Made by a program: the position numbers and the translations under genes. The notes beneath the pieces are model-generated. The model saw only the letters and a program-made list of their open reading frames with translations. It was not told the DNA's origin and ran no database searches. A stretch of DNA of 64,000 bases from an uncultured Lachnospiraceae bacterium (GTDB lineage Bacteria > Bacillota > Clostridia > Lachnospirales > Lachnospiraceae), in the NCBI GenBank assembly GCA_902779575.1, contig CACZBW010000002.1, positions 62,001 to 126,000 on the forward strand. Reading direction: 5' to 3'. This document shows positions 25,756-34,761 of this stretch, piece after piece. Each line of letters starts with the position of its first letter. The stretch's first letter is position 1.

Positions 25756-26976
25756 TCATCCGTGCTGTGCGTATTCCTCCACAATTCCGAGCAGGATCTT
25801 TACGCAGAGGTCCATATTTTCAACCGAAATATGCTCCAGCGGTCCGTGGAAACAGTAGCCGCCCGTTCCCAGATTCGGGCAGGGAAGGCCCCGGAAGGAG
25901 AGTTCCGAGCCGTCCGTTCCGCCGCGGACCGGTTCCGTATCGGGAGTGACGCCCAGCTTTTCCATGACCTTTTTCGCCGTATCGACCAGGTGCATGCAGG
26001 GCCGGATCTTCTCCTCCATATTGCGGTACTGGCGGCGGACCCTCAGGCTGACCGTGCCCGCACCGTATTTTTCATTCAGAGTCTTTTCGATCAGCTGCAG
26101 GCATTCAAGTCTTGCCTCAAAATGAGAAGCGGAGTGATCCCGGACGATATATTTCAGAGCCGCTTTCTCCACATTTCCCTCAACCGAACACAGATGGAAA
26201 AATCCCTCGTAATGCTCCGTCTTTGCCGGAATCTCCGCCGAAGGCAGCATGGAATTGATCTCCATGGCCACCAGAGCGGCATTGACCATAACCCCCTTCG
26301 CGCTGCCCGGATGCACGCTCACGCCGCGGACCTCAAACTCCGCCGCTGCCGCGTTAAAAGTCTCGAAATTGATCTCGCCGGGCTGCCCCCCGTCCACGGT
26401 GTAGGCGTACTCAGCCCCGAACGCGGGAATATCAAGCAGGTGCGCTCCGGAACCAATCTCCTCATCCGGCGTAAATGCAAGCGACACCTGTCCGTGCGGA
26501 ATATCCGTCTTCAGAAGAAGCTCCGCCATGGTCAGGATCTCCGCGATCCCGGCCTTGTCGTCCGCGCCGAGCAGGGTGGAACCGTCCGTCGTGATCAGCG
26601 TATGGCCCTTCAGTCCCTTCAGATGCGGAAAAAGCTCCGGGTCCAGCACATTCCCGCAGCCGACCGGCAGGACGCCTCCGTCGTAGTTCTCATGCAGCTG
26701 CGGCTTCACGCCTTCCCCGCTGAAATCCGGCGCCGTGTCCAGATGGGCAATAAAGCCGATCCGCGGCCTGTCTTCATATCCCGGTGTCGCCGGAATCGTT
26801 CCATATACATAGCAATGCTCATCCATGCGGGCATCCGCGATGCCCATCTCCTTCATCTCCGCCTCCAGCATCCGGGCCAGGTCAGACTGACGCTCCGTGC
26901 TGGGGGTCGCAGTACTGCTCTCATCGCTTGTCGTCCAGACCCGGACGTAGCGCAGCAGTCTCTCATATGCTTCCAT
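25756..26976 (-). CDS. pepT: Peptidase T (tripeptide aminopeptidase)
   Basis: This cytosolic M20B dizinc peptidase removes the N-terminal residue from tripeptides. The 406-residue product has GFIAHLDTAPDFSG (His78/Asp80), TLLGADDKAGIAEIL, FTPDEEIGSGAHLLD (catalytic Glu172-Glu173), the Zn-binding VDGGQPGEINFETFNAA, and the late GTDGSELSFRGLPCPNLGTGG. This is the full PepT length and signature. It lies downstream of an M18 aminopeptidase gene on the same strand (119-base gap), suggesting a peptide-utilisation pair. Confidence 0.96.
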   Translation of the reverse strand: MEAYERLLRYVRVWTTSDESSTATPSTERQSDLARMLEAEMKEMGIADARMDEHCYVYGTIPATPGYEDRPRIGFIAHLDTAPDFSGEGVKPQLHENYDGGVLPVGCGNVLDPELFPHLKGLKGHTLITTDGSTLLGADDKAGIAEILTMAELLLKTDIPHGQVSLAFTPDEEIGSGAHLLDIPAFGAEYAYTVDGGQPGEINFETFNAAAAEFEVRGVSVHPGSAKGVMVNAALVAMEINSMLPSAEIPAKTEHYEGFFHLCSVEGNVEKAALKYIVRDHSASHFEARLECLQLIEKTLNEKYGAGTVSLRVRRQYRNMEEKIRPCMHLVDTAKKVMEKLGVTPDTEPVRGGTDGSELSFRGLPCPNLGTGGYCFHGPLEHISVENMDLCVKILLGIVEEYAQHG

Positions 26977-27095
26977 GATCTGTTTTCCCTCTCTGCTTTC
27001 TTTCCGGTATTCATCCGTCCTGCAGATATAATCCGTACAGCCGCTCCGCGCTGCCCGGAATTCTCCGCAATCTCTGTGTCAGGCAGGACCGGGCA

Positions 27096-28559
27096 TTATT
27101 CCTGCGCTTCCAGGAAAGCGATATAAGCGTTTCTCGCCTCGTAGATATCCGCCTTGCTGGTGACTTCCATCGGCGCGTGCATGTTCAGAACCGCAACGCC
27201 TGCGTCCACCACATTCATACCGTACGCGGCGGAAATATAAGCAATCGTTCCGCCTCCGCCCACGTCGACTCTGCCCAGTTCCGCTGTCTGGAAGGCAACC
27301 TTTCTGTCATCCATCGCCCTGCGGATCCAGCCGACATATTCCGCGTTCGCGTCATTGCTCCCGGACTTGCCGCGGGCGCCCGTATATTTGTTGAACACAA
27401 TTCCTCTTCCGAAATAAGCGGAATTGCGCTTCTCATAAGCCTCCGCATAGAGCGGGTCATAAGCGGCCGATACATCCGAGGAGAGCATGCGGGAAGCCGC
27501 AAGGCATCTTCTCAGCTTCAGTTCGGAAAAATCTCCGCAGCAGTTCAGAAGCTCCGCCGCCGTATTTTCAAAGAAATGGGAGCACGCGCCGGTCGCCCCG
27601 ACAGAGCCGATCTCCTCCTTATCCGTCAGCAGGCAGCAGCTGGTATACTCCGGATCAGTTACCTTCAGAAAGGCGTCCAGGGAAGTATAGGCGCAGACGC
27701 GGTCATCCTGCCCGTAAGCGGCGACCATGCTCCGGTCAAGGCCCAGATCCCTCGCCGGTCCTGCCGGAACCACTTCAAGCTCGGCGGAAAGAAAATCTTC
27801 CTCCTCCATGCCATAGCGCTCTTCCAGAATCTGAAGAACCATCTTCTTCACCAGATCTGCGGCAGAAGCAGGTGCTTTTTCTTTTCCCGCATCTGCAGAA
27901 TCAGAAGCATTCTCTTTTCCTGCGCAATCAGATTCAGACGCATTTCGGATCACAAGCGGCCTGGAGCCGATCAGCAGGTCCAGATTTTCACCCTCAACTC
28001 CCTTTGCGAGCGGTTTCTCCATCTGCTTCGCAGCCAGATGAATCAGCAGATCCGTGACACAGAAAACCGGATCTTCTTCCTTCTCGCCGATCACGACTTC
28101 GGTCAGGCTGCCGTCCTTCTTCGCGACAACGCCGTGGATCGCAAGCGGAATCGCCGTCCACTGGTATTTCTTAATTCCACCGTAGTAATGCAGGTCCAGA
28201 TACGCCATCTCCGTATCTTCATAGAGAGGATTCTGCTTCAGGTCCAGCCTGGGGGAATCGATATGCGCTCCCAGGATCCGCATGCCCTTCTCCAGCGGCT
28301 GTCTGCCGATCGTGAACAGAGCCATCGTCTTCTTCATCCAGACCGCGTACACACGGTCGCCGGCCTTCAGGCTCTCCCCCTTCGCGATAACGTCCTCAAG
28401 GTTTCTGCAGCCGGCCTTTTCCACCAGTCTTACAGCTTCCTCCACACACTCCCGCTCGGTCTTGGCGGAGGTCATAAACTTTTTGTAGTCTTCCGCCAGA
28501 GCCATCAGCTCTTTCAGCTGGCTGTCCGTATAGCTTTTCCACTGATTTTCCCTGTTCAT
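27096..28559 (-). CDS. M18-family zinc aminopeptidase
   Basis: The 487-residue product has the M18 (aspartyl/lysyl aminopeptidase) signatures: GAHIDSPRLDLKQNPLYED (first zinc His), QDDRVCAYTSLDAF, CLLTDKEEIGSVGATG (catalytic Glu) and VLNMHAPMEVTSKADIYEA (final zinc His). A lineage-specific Ser/Ala/Lys-rich insert lies near residues 205-230. The start is ATG 28559 with GGAGGATT upstream; the frame is open 41 codons further, but that part looks repetitive and non-native. It probably releases N-terminal residues from intracellular peptides. Confidence 0.93.
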   Translation of the reverse strand: MNRENQWKSYTDSQLKELMALAEDYKKFMTSAKTERECVEEAVRLVEKAGCRNLEDVIAKGESLKAGDRVYAVWMKKTMALFTIGRQPLEKGMRILGAHIDSPRLDLKQNPLYEDTEMAYLDLHYYGGIKKYQWTAIPLAIHGVVAKKDGSLTEVVIGEKEEDPVFCVTDLLIHLAAKQMEKPLAKGVEGENLDLLIGSRPLVIRNASESDCAGKENASDSADAGKEKAPASAADLVKKMVLQILEERYGMEEEDFLSAELEVVPAGPARDLGLDRSMVAAYGQDDRVCAYTSLDAFLKVTDPEYTSCCLLTDKEEIGSVGATGACSHFFENTAAELLNCCGDFSELKLRRCLAASRMLSSDVSAAYDPLYAEAYEKRNSAYFGRGIVFNKYTGARGKSGSNDANAEYVGWIRRAMDDRKVAFQTAELGRVDVGGGGTIAYISAAYGMNVVDAGVAVLNMHAPMEVTSKADIYEARNAYIAFLEAQE

Positions 28560-28768
28560 ATCATAATCCTCCTTTTTCTGCTCCTTTATGCGGATGCCGC
28601 CTCTTAACGGCTGACGCGGGTCCATCAATTTTAATCCTGTCCGGTTCCTGCTGCCCCCGCCGCATAACGGCTGCCGCTGCATCCCGGCCGGGCCGCAGAC
28701 CCGTCATCCTGCATGCAGTCCGCATTTTTTTATTATATATGTCCTTTCCTATTAAATGCAATTCATTC

Positions 28769-28796
28769 TTGCAATGGGAAAGAATTGTGATAAAAT
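28769..28796 (+). promoter_or_regulatory. Promoter of typA
   Basis: TTGCAA (28769-28774) and TAAAAT (28791-28796) are 16 bases apart, and TGA directly before the -10 makes it an extended -10. It gives a leader of about 100 bases. The gap 28560-28768 holds nothing else I can define. Confidence 0.65.
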
Positions 28797-28824
28797 AGCA
28801 CAGGTATTGCGCAGTGAAAAGGTT

Positions 28825-28885
28825 GATTTCACGCGGTTTTCTGTCCGCGTAAGTCTCTTCCGGGTGAAATCGTTCAGGGAAGAGA
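28825..28885 (+). promoter_or_regulatory. Two mutually exclusive hairpins in the typA leader
   Basis: Stem A pairs gatttcac (28825-28832) with gtgaaatc (28864-28871). Stem B pairs tctcttcc (28854-28861) with ggaagaga (28878-28885). Both are perfect 8-bp stems that interlock, so they form either alternatives or a pseudoknot. Stem B ends a few bases before the ribosome site. A third small hairpin, cgcgg/ccgcg, lies inside stem A. Confidence 0.45.
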
Positions 28886-28903
28886 GATAGGAAAGGGATT
28901 CAT

Positions 28904-30760
28904 ATGACCAGAGAAGATGTCAGAAATGTTGCCATCATCGCCCACGTCGACCACGGCAAAACGACTCTCGTCGACTGCCTGCTCAGGCAGAGCGGCGTAT
29001 TCCGCGCCAATCAGGAAGTGACGGAGCGCGTCATGGACTCGGGCGATATTGAACGGGAGCGCGGAATTACAATCCTGTCCAAGAATACGGCAGTCACCTA
29101 TAAGAACACAAAGATCAACATCGTCGACACGCCCGGCCACGCCGATTTCGGCGGAGAAGTGGAGCGCGTGCTGAAGATGGTCAACGGCGTCATCCTTGTT
29201 GTCGACGCGTTTGAAGGCCCCATGCCGCAGACCCGTTTTGTCACGCAGAAGGCCCTGGCGCTCGACCTCCCGGTCATCGTATGCGTCAATAAAATCGACC
29301 GTCCGGAAGCGCGTCCGGATGAAGTCGTCGACGAGACCCTCGAGCTTCTGATGGATCTGGACGCCTCGGACGAGCAGCTGGACTGCCCCTTCGTATTCGC
29401 CTCGGCAAAAGCGGGCTACGCTGTCCGCGAACTCACAGACGAGCCAAAGGATATGTCTCCGCTCTTTGAGACGATCCTCGAGCACATCCCGGCACCGGAA
29501 GGAGATCCGGACGGACCGCTGCAGATGCTCATCTCAACCATCGATTACAATGAATATGTGGGACGGATCGGAATCGGCAAGATCGACCGCGGAAGCATCC
29601 GCGTCAACCAGGACGCGCTGCTGGTCAACCATCATGATTCCTCCAAACGGCAGAAAGTCCGCATCACCAAACTCTACGAGTTTGACGGACTGAAGAAGCA
29701 GGACGTCAGCCAGTCTTCCATGGGTTCGATCGTCGCCCTGAGCGGAATCGACAACCTGAAAATCGGTGATACGGTCTGCGCGGTGGACACGCCGGACGCG
29801 ATCCCCTTCCAGAAGATTTCGGAGCCCACGATCTCCATGAACTTCTGTGTCAACGACAGCCCTCTTGCCGGACAGGAAGGCAAATACGTCACCTCCCGCC
29901 ACATCCGTGACCGTCTCTACCGCGAGCTGAATACGGACGTTTCTCTGCGTGTGGAGGACACGGCGGACACCGATACCTTCAAAGTTTCCGGTCGCGGCGA
30001 GCTTCACCTGTCCGTCCTGATCGAGACGATGCGCCGGGAAGGATACGAATTTGCCGTATCCAAGGCGGAGGTCATTTACAAAAAAGATGAACGCGGCCGC
30101 AAGCTGGAGCCGATGGAGATCGCTTATGTGGACGTTCCGGACGAATTCTCCGGCACAGTTATCCAGAAGCTTTCTCTTAGGAAAGGGGAGCTCCAGGGCA
30201 TGGGGAAAACTTCCGACGGCAGAACCAGGCTGGAATTTGAGATCCCGTCCAGAGGACTGATCGGATTCCGGAACGACTTCATGACCGATACAAAGGGAAC
30301 CGGCATCATCAATACTATTTTTGACGGTTACGGTCCCTATAAGGGAGACCTGCAGTACCGCTCACAGGGAAGCCTGATCGCCTTTGAAACCGGAACGGCT
30401 GTCGCCTACGGCCTCTTCAACGCCCAGGACCGCGGCACCCTCTTCATCGAGCCGGGCGCCAAGGTATATTCCGGCATGGTCATCGGCCAGTCCGGCAAGT
30501 CCGAGGACATCGAGCTGAACGTCTGCAAGACCAAGCATCTGACCAATACCCGCTCCTCCGGCGCCGACGAAGCCCTGAAGCTGGTTCCGGCCAAGATTCT
30601 TTCCCTGGAGCAGGCGCTTGAATTCATCGATACGGATGAGCTGCTTGAGGTAACCCCGCAGTCTTTCCGCATCCGCAAGAAGATCCTGGATCCGCTTCTT
30701 CGCAAGCGCTCCATGTTCTCCAAAGCACAGAAGGAAAAGAACGCCCAGCAGGCACAGTAA
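28904..30760 (+). CDS. typA: Ribosome-associated GTPase TypA/BipA
   Basis: The 618-residue translational GTPase has the G1 motif AIIAHVDHGKTTL, the effector/switch region GDIERERGITI, G3 VDTPGHADFGGEV, G4 VNKIDRPEA, and the TypA-specific C-terminal blocks RGLIGFRNDFMTDTKGTGI and FIEPGAKVYSGMVIGQ. It binds the ribosome and helps large-subunit assembly and growth under cold or stress. It is monocistronic with its own promoter, a structured leader and a terminator. Confidence 0.97.
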   Translation: MTREDVRNVAIIAHVDHGKTTLVDCLLRQSGVFRANQEVTERVMDSGDIERERGITILSKNTAVTYKNTKINIVDTPGHADFGGEVERVLKMVNGVILVVDAFEGPMPQTRFVTQKALALDLPVIVCVNKIDRPEARPDEVVDETLELLMDLDASDEQLDCPFVFASAKAGYAVRELTDEPKDMSPLFETILEHIPAPEGDPDGPLQMLISTIDYNEYVGRIGIGKIDRGSIRVNQDALLVNHHDSSKRQKVRITKLYEFDGLKKQDVSQSSMGSIVALSGIDNLKIGDTVCAVDTPDAIPFQKISEPTISMNFCVNDSPLAGQEGKYVTSRHIRDRLYRELNTDVSLRVEDTADTDTFKVSGRGELHLSVLIETMRREGYEFAVSKAEVIYKKDERGRKLEPMEIAYVDVPDEFSGTVIQKLSLRKGELQGMGKTSDGRTRLEFEIPSRGLIGFRNDFMTDTKGTGIINTIFDGYGPYKGDLQYRSQGSLIAFETGTAVAYGLFNAQDRGTLFIEPGAKVYSGMVIGQSGKSEDIELNVCKTKHLTNTRSSGADEALKLVPAKILSLEQALEFIDTDELLEVTPQSFRIRKKILDPLLRKRSMFSKAQKEKNAQQAQ

Positions 30761-30830
30761 GGATCAAAAATCTCTGTCAGTGATCCGGTATATAAATCCG
30801 GGATATACAGAAATACAGAATAAACAAAAG

Positions 30831-30861
30831 GACCGGAGCCGCATTCCCGCGCGCCCCGGTC
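30831..30861 (+). terminator. Terminator after typA
   Basis: GACCGG (30831-30836) pairs with CCGGTC (30856-30861), followed by ttcttttcc. It lies 70 bases past the typA stop. Confidence 0.5.
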
Positions 30862-30994
30862 TTCTTTTCCATAATTTTCCCGGCTTATAAACTAATTTCC
30901 GGCTGCCGTCGTTTTCCGGATCATTCTTTGCTCCCGTCTTCCAGCCGTATCTGCCAGGGTCAGGAAATCCTTCCCTTTACTGACCTTTTCCCGG

Positions 30995-31894
30995 TCAGAC
31001 GCCCTGCTCCGCTCCTCTGTTTCTTCCTCCCGCATAGAAAGGCTCCGTCACGCAGATCATCCTTGCGTATCCTTCCTCCCTGAGCGCGGACGCCGCCTTC
31101 TGCGCGTCCTCCTGTTTCTCATAGATACCGAACACCGAGGGACCGCTCCCGCTCATCATGGCCGCCAGCGCGCCATAATCCCTCATCCGTTTCTTGATAT
31201 CGGAAATAACCGGATAAGCCCGCTCCGTCACCGTCTCAAGTACATTTCCGCAGAGACTGCACATCCCTCTCAGGTCTCCTGCCTCCAGGCAGCGGATCTG
31301 CCCGTCGATATCAGGATGAACCGTCCGGTCAGTCAGCTCCAGGTGCGTATAGACAAATTTGGTCGACACATGAAGATCCGGTTTCGCGATCAGGATCACG
31401 CAGGGCGGAATCGACGCCAGAGGAGTCAGAATATCGCCGATTCCCTCCGCCAGGGCAGTCCCCCTCATAATGCAGAAAGGTATGTCTGCTCCGAGCTTCA
31501 CCCCCCGCTCGCGCAGCTGCTCCTGCGTCAGCTGAAGATGAAACAGGCGGTTCACGCCGACCAGTACAGCCGCGGCGTCCGAACTGCCGCCTGCCAGTCC
31601 TGCAGCGACCGGAATCTTCTTTTTCAGGTCGATAAAAACGCCTTCCTCAATCCGGAATTCCTCCATCAGCAGCTTCGCGGCCTTCACTGCAAGATTGCCG
31701 TCGTCCGTCGGCAGGAAGCCGAGATTCGTGCGCATTCGGACTCCTTCCGAGCGCGTGACAGAAAGACTGATGCTGTCAAACAGGCGGACCGTCTGCATAA
31801 TCATGCGCAGATCGTGATAGCCGTCCTCCCGTCTGCCTGTCACGTCAAGGCCCAGATTTACCTTCGCCATTGCCCTGAGATTAAGCTGTCTCAT
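30995..31894 (-). CDS. ispE: 4-diphosphocytidyl-2-C-methyl-D-erythritol kinase
   Basis: This GHMP kinase phosphorylates CDP-ME in the non-mevalonate isoprenoid pathway. The 299-residue product has AKVNLGLDVTGRREDGYHDL, the ATP loop PVAAGLAGGSSDAAAVL and the C-terminal MMSGSGPSVFGIY. The start is ATG 31894 with GGAGAAC and AAAGGT upstream. The open frame extends 40 codons further, but through a direct-repeat region, so I rejected that extension. It is downstream of greA. Confidence 0.96.
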   Translation of the reverse strand: MRQLNLRAMAKVNLGLDVTGRREDGYHDLRMIMQTVRLFDSISLSVTRSEGVRMRTNLGFLPTDDGNLAVKAAKLLMEEFRIEEGVFIDLKKKIPVAAGLAGGSSDAAAVLVGVNRLFHLQLTQEQLRERGVKLGADIPFCIMRGTALAEGIGDILTPLASIPPCVILIAKPDLHVSTKFVYTHLELTDRTVHPDIDGQIRCLEAGDLRGMCSLCGNVLETVTERAYPVISDIKKRMRDYGALAAMMSGSGPSVFGIYEKQEDAQKAASALREEGYARMICVTEPFYAGGRNRGAEQGV

Positions 31895-31984
31895 ACCTTT
31901 GTTCTCCTCATACAGAAAGCTGCTGATCTTCCAGCCGCGGCGATGCCATTTCCGTATGTCCCCGGCCGCAGGAGCAGAAAGAGC

Positions 31985-32121
31985 GGATCCGGCCGCCGGA
32001 TTCATCATTTTCATTTCCGGCTGCCCGAATCAAAAAGAGCTGGGCCGGCTGCCCGATCAAAAAAACGCATCCGGCCGGTTGATCAGAAAGACCGGATCCG
32101 GTCGCCGGATTCATCATTTTC
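31985..32121. repeat. Direct repeat spanning the greA 3' end
   Basis: A 28-base sequence, 27 of 28 identical, occurs at 31985-32012 and 32094-32121 (period 109). The second copy encodes the last residues of GreA. Between them are shorter related units (cggctgcccgaatcaaaaag and cggctgcccgatcaaaaaaa). Confidence 0.8.
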
Positions 32122-32586
32122 CTTATCAATCCCGCGAATCTCAACCTGATAGGAATAGTCGTCACTCACTCTGACCGTGACGATATCCCCGACCTTATGC
32201 CGCATCAGGGCTTTGCCAAGCGGAGACTCGATCGATATCTGATTGTTCAGCAAATCCCCCCTCATGGAGGTCACGATCCGGTAGCTCTCCTCACATTCCT
32301 CTTCCATATCATAGACATGGACCGTATTATTCAGACCCACTTCATCATCGGCGGACTCATCCGAAACGAGGATCGCCGTCTTCAGAACCCGTTCCAGATA
32401 ACGAATCCGGCTCTCATTTTCTCCTCTGTACTTTTTCGCCGCATGATACTCAAAATTCTCGCTCCGGTCCCCCTGAGCGGCCGCCTCGGCGATCGCGGCG
32501 GCGGCTTCCTTCCGGATGACCAGCTTGCGGTGCTCCAGTTCCGCCTCAATCTTCGCCACATCGCCCTTCGTCAGTCTCTCTCTCAT
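32083..32586 (-). CDS. greA: Transcription elongation factor GreA family
   Basis: The 167-residue product has an N-terminal coiled coil with the acidic tip (EAAAQGDRSENFEYHAAKKYRGENESRIRYLE), which enters the RNA polymerase secondary channel to trigger cleavage of backtracked RNA. A C-terminal FKBP-like domain follows (SIESPLGKALMRHKVGDIVTV). It is slightly longer than usual: about ten C-terminal residues (NDESGDRIRSF) come from a direct repeat rather than the conserved fold. ATG 32586 is chosen because it starts the family sequence; the upstream extension has no ribosome site. GreA-type is more likely than GreB, inferred from the sequence. Confidence 0.9.
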   Translation of the reverse strand: MRERLTKGDVAKIEAELEHRKLVIRKEAAAAIAEAAAQGDRSENFEYHAAKKYRGENESRIRYLERVLKTAILVSDESADDEVGLNNTVHVYDMEEECEESYRIVTSMRGDLLNNQISIESPLGKALMRHKVGDIVTVRVSDDYSYQVEIRGIDKENDESGDRIRSF

Positions 32587-32810
32587 ATCCTGTCCGTATC
32601 CTCGCTTACAGTTCTGTCTCAACGTCACAGCCCTCGGCACATACACTCCGCATCCGGCTCTCCGTGCGCCATGTCCGCCGCGTCATACTCAAAAACATGC
32701 ATTCCTGTTTTCCGCAGCTGAGCGTGCTTTTTTATTTTACACTTTTTCCTGTAAGGAAGAAAGATGTTTTTTCGGCCTGCACCTTCAGGGAAGACAGATG
32801 ATTTTTCAGC

Positions 32811-32839
32811 TTGACAAAAATGCATTCAATGCGAAAATG
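32811..32839 (+). promoter_or_regulatory. Possible promoter of trmB
   Basis: TTGACA at 32811-32816 is followed after 16-17 bases only by a poor -10 (GAAAAT or AAAATG). If used, transcripts begin after the in-frame ATG at 32837, which supports the later start codon. Confidence 0.35.
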
Positions 32840-32872
32840 AAAAGGTCCGGTGCAAAGACAAGCCGGCCGACA

Positions 32873-32962
32873 CAGAAGATAAGGAACGAAGAGCAGGCTT
32901 TACAGAAGACCGGGACTGAAGAGCGGACTTCACAGAAGATCAAGACTGAGGAGCGTATTTAT
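32873..32962 (+). repeat. Three tandem 30-bp units in front of trmB
   Basis: Units start with cagaag at 32873, 32903 and 32933. Each contains ga(a/g)gagc, a ribosome-site-like sequence; the last one serves the trmB start. The unit length is a multiple of three and the frame into trmB is open. Confidence 0.85.
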
Positions 32963-33628
32963 ATGAGACTACGCAATATTCCGGGAGCGCGCGAGGAGAT
33001 CGCCGCCTGCCCTTATGTTGTGCAGGATGAAGAGATGAAGCGGATCCGCGGATGCTGGGCTGCCAGGTTCGGGAACGATCATCCCATCCGGATCGAGATC
33101 GGCATGGGAAAGGGGCGTTTCCTGTCACAGCTTGCCATGGAGAACCCGGATATCAATTACGTCGGCATCGAGATGTATTCTTCAGTCCTTCTCCGCGCCC
33201 TGCAGAAGCGGCAGGACCTGGAGGAGTCGGGGATTCACCTTGACAACCTCCTCTTCCTCCGCATGGACGCGAAGGACATAACGGACCTTTTCGCGCCCGC
33301 TGAAGTCGACCGGATCTACCTGAACTTCTCAGATCCATGGCCAAAAGACAGGCACGCCAAGCGCCGTCTTCCGGGACGGGCCTTTCTCGCCTGCTATGCC
33401 AGGATCCTGGCCCCGGGCGGAACAGTTGAATTCAAGACGGACAACCGTACCCTTTTTGACTTTGCCGTCGGGGAGGCACGCACGGCCGGCTGGATCATAA
33501 AAAGCTGCACCTATGATCTGCACCGCGATCCGGTCCTGAAGCAGGGGAACGTCATGACGGAATATGAGGAGAAGTTCTCCTCGATGGGGAATCCCATCTG
33601 CAAATACATCATACGTCCGCTGCACTGA
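32963..33628 (+). CDS. trmB: tRNA (guanine-N7-)-methyltransferase
   Basis: This SAM-dependent enzyme methylates G46 in the tRNA variable loop. The 221-residue product has the motif IEIGMGKGRFL (SAM loop), YVGIEMYSSVLLRAL, LNFSDPWPKDRHAKRRL (catalytic and tRNA-binding) and FKTDNRTLFDFA. The start is ATG 32963 (MRLRNIPGA, typical for clostridial TrmB). The frame is open further up through three 10-residue repeats to ATG 32837, but that start has no ribosome site and would lie upstream of the likely transcript start. Confidence 0.95.
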   Translation: MRLRNIPGAREEIAACPYVVQDEEMKRIRGCWAARFGNDHPIRIEIGMGKGRFLSQLAMENPDINYVGIEMYSSVLLRALQKRQDLEESGIHLDNLLFLRMDAKDITDLFAPAEVDRIYLNFSDPWPKDRHAKRRLPGRAFLACYARILAPGGTVEFKTDNRTLFDFAVGEARTAGWIIKSCTYDLHRDPVLKQGNVMTEYEEKFSSMGNPICKYIIRPLH

Positions 33629-33709
33629 AAGCGCGGCAGAGCGTGAGCGGCAGGGCGGCAATCCGCGGATATACACCGCTGCACGGAGCGCAGGAAGGAG
33701 TATACGGCG

Positions 33710-34684
33710 ATGGCTCCCAGACAAAAACGTCTGATCGAAGGTGATTACCATGTCAAGGAAGATCTGAAACTCGATCTGTCCGATATGAAACGTGCCGCTC
33801 TGGTCTGCAGGGCGCTCTCGTCCGAGACCAGGCTGCAGATCCTGAATGCCCTCATAGAGCGTTCCATGACGGTCTCCCAGCTTGCAGAGTATTTCTATCT
33901 CCCGGTCTCCTCCATGTCCGTGCATGTCCATATCCTCGAGGAAGCGGGGCTTGTGACTTCGATCTCCAATCCCGGCGTCCGGGGAACCAAAAAGCTCTGC
34001 GGCATCTCCGCTTCCAGTGTAGTCCTGGATCTCTTCGCACATAAAAAAGAGATGCCCCTGCAGAAAGCACCCGTGTATGTCAGCATGCCGGTAGGCAATT
34101 ACAGTGACTGCGAGATCATTCCTCCCTGCGGAATCGTCTCAACCAATCTGTATCTTTATCAGGAAGACTCTCCCTACGGCTTTTATATGCCCGAACATAT
34201 TCATGCCTCTCTGGTCTGGCTCACCGGAGGGTATCTGGACTACCGTTTTCCGAATGAAGCCCTGACCCGGGATCATCCTTCCAGGATCCAATTCTCCTTT
34301 GAGATCTGTGCGGAAGCACCGGGCTATGACAATAACTGGCCTTCCGATATCCGTCTGGAACTCAATCACCGGCTGATCACGGTCCTTCACATAAAAGGTG
34401 ACTACGGCGGACGCCGCGGTATCTATAACCCCTCCTGGTGGGATGACAGCAACAGCCAGTTCGGAGACTACATCATCGTGGATGTCACCCATTCCGGCTG
34501 TTACTTGGGCTCCTGCAAGGTTTCCGATGAGACCATCGAGAGCCTGCATCTTTCAGATGGCTACACCTTCTCATTCCGCCTTTCTGTCTCTGAACAGAAG
34601 GATCACCGCGGCGGCATGAACCTCTTTGGCAGGCAGTTCGGCGATTATGACCAGGATATCATAATGAAGGTGGAATACAGATAA
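33710..34684 (+). CDS. ArsR-like winged-helix transcriptional regulator with beta-rich C-terminal domain
   Basis: The 324-residue product has an ArsR/GntR-like winged helix at about 25-95 (LVCRALSSETRLQILNALIERSMTVSQLAEYFYLPVSSMSVHVHILEEAGLVTS). A roughly 200-residue Tyr/Trp-rich beta domain follows, which I do not recognise; it may sense a ligand. The start is ATG 33710 with AAGGAG upstream. It faces the carbohydrate island and is convergent with the GH2 gene, so it may control that locus (inference from position). It is 81 bases after trmB, with no terminator between, so co-transcription is possible. Confidence 0.7.
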   Translation: MAPRQKRLIEGDYHVKEDLKLDLSDMKRAALVCRALSSETRLQILNALIERSMTVSQLAEYFYLPVSSMSVHVHILEEAGLVTSISNPGVRGTKKLCGISASSVVLDLFAHKKEMPLQKAPVYVSMPVGNYSDCEIIPPCGIVSTNLYLYQEDSPYGFYMPEHIHASLVWLTGGYLDYRFPNEALTRDHPSRIQFSFEICAEAPGYDNNWPSDIRLELNHRLITVLHIKGDYGGRRGIYNPSWWDDSNSQFGDYIIVDVTHSGCYLGSCKVSDETIESLHLSDGYTFSFRLSVSEQKDHRGGMNLFGRQFGDYDQDIIMKVEYR

Positions 34685-34701
34685 ATACCGTATTCCACCT
34701 T
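34667..34701. terminator. Terminator between the regulator and the GH2 gene
   Basis: A perfect 12-bp stem (34667-34678 with 34690-34701) spans the regulator stop codon, followed by ttctttaatc on the plus strand. It may also stop the converging GH2 transcript. Confidence 0.65.
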
Positions 34702-34761
34702 TCTTTAATCAGTTCTTTAAAAAGCGCAGCCACGGGCAGAATATGACAGCCTCAGGCTTCG

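Noticed and set aside
25762-28607. Long plus-strand ORFs opposite pepT and the M18 peptidase (454 and 476 codons)
   Set aside because: Antisense shadows; no start signals.
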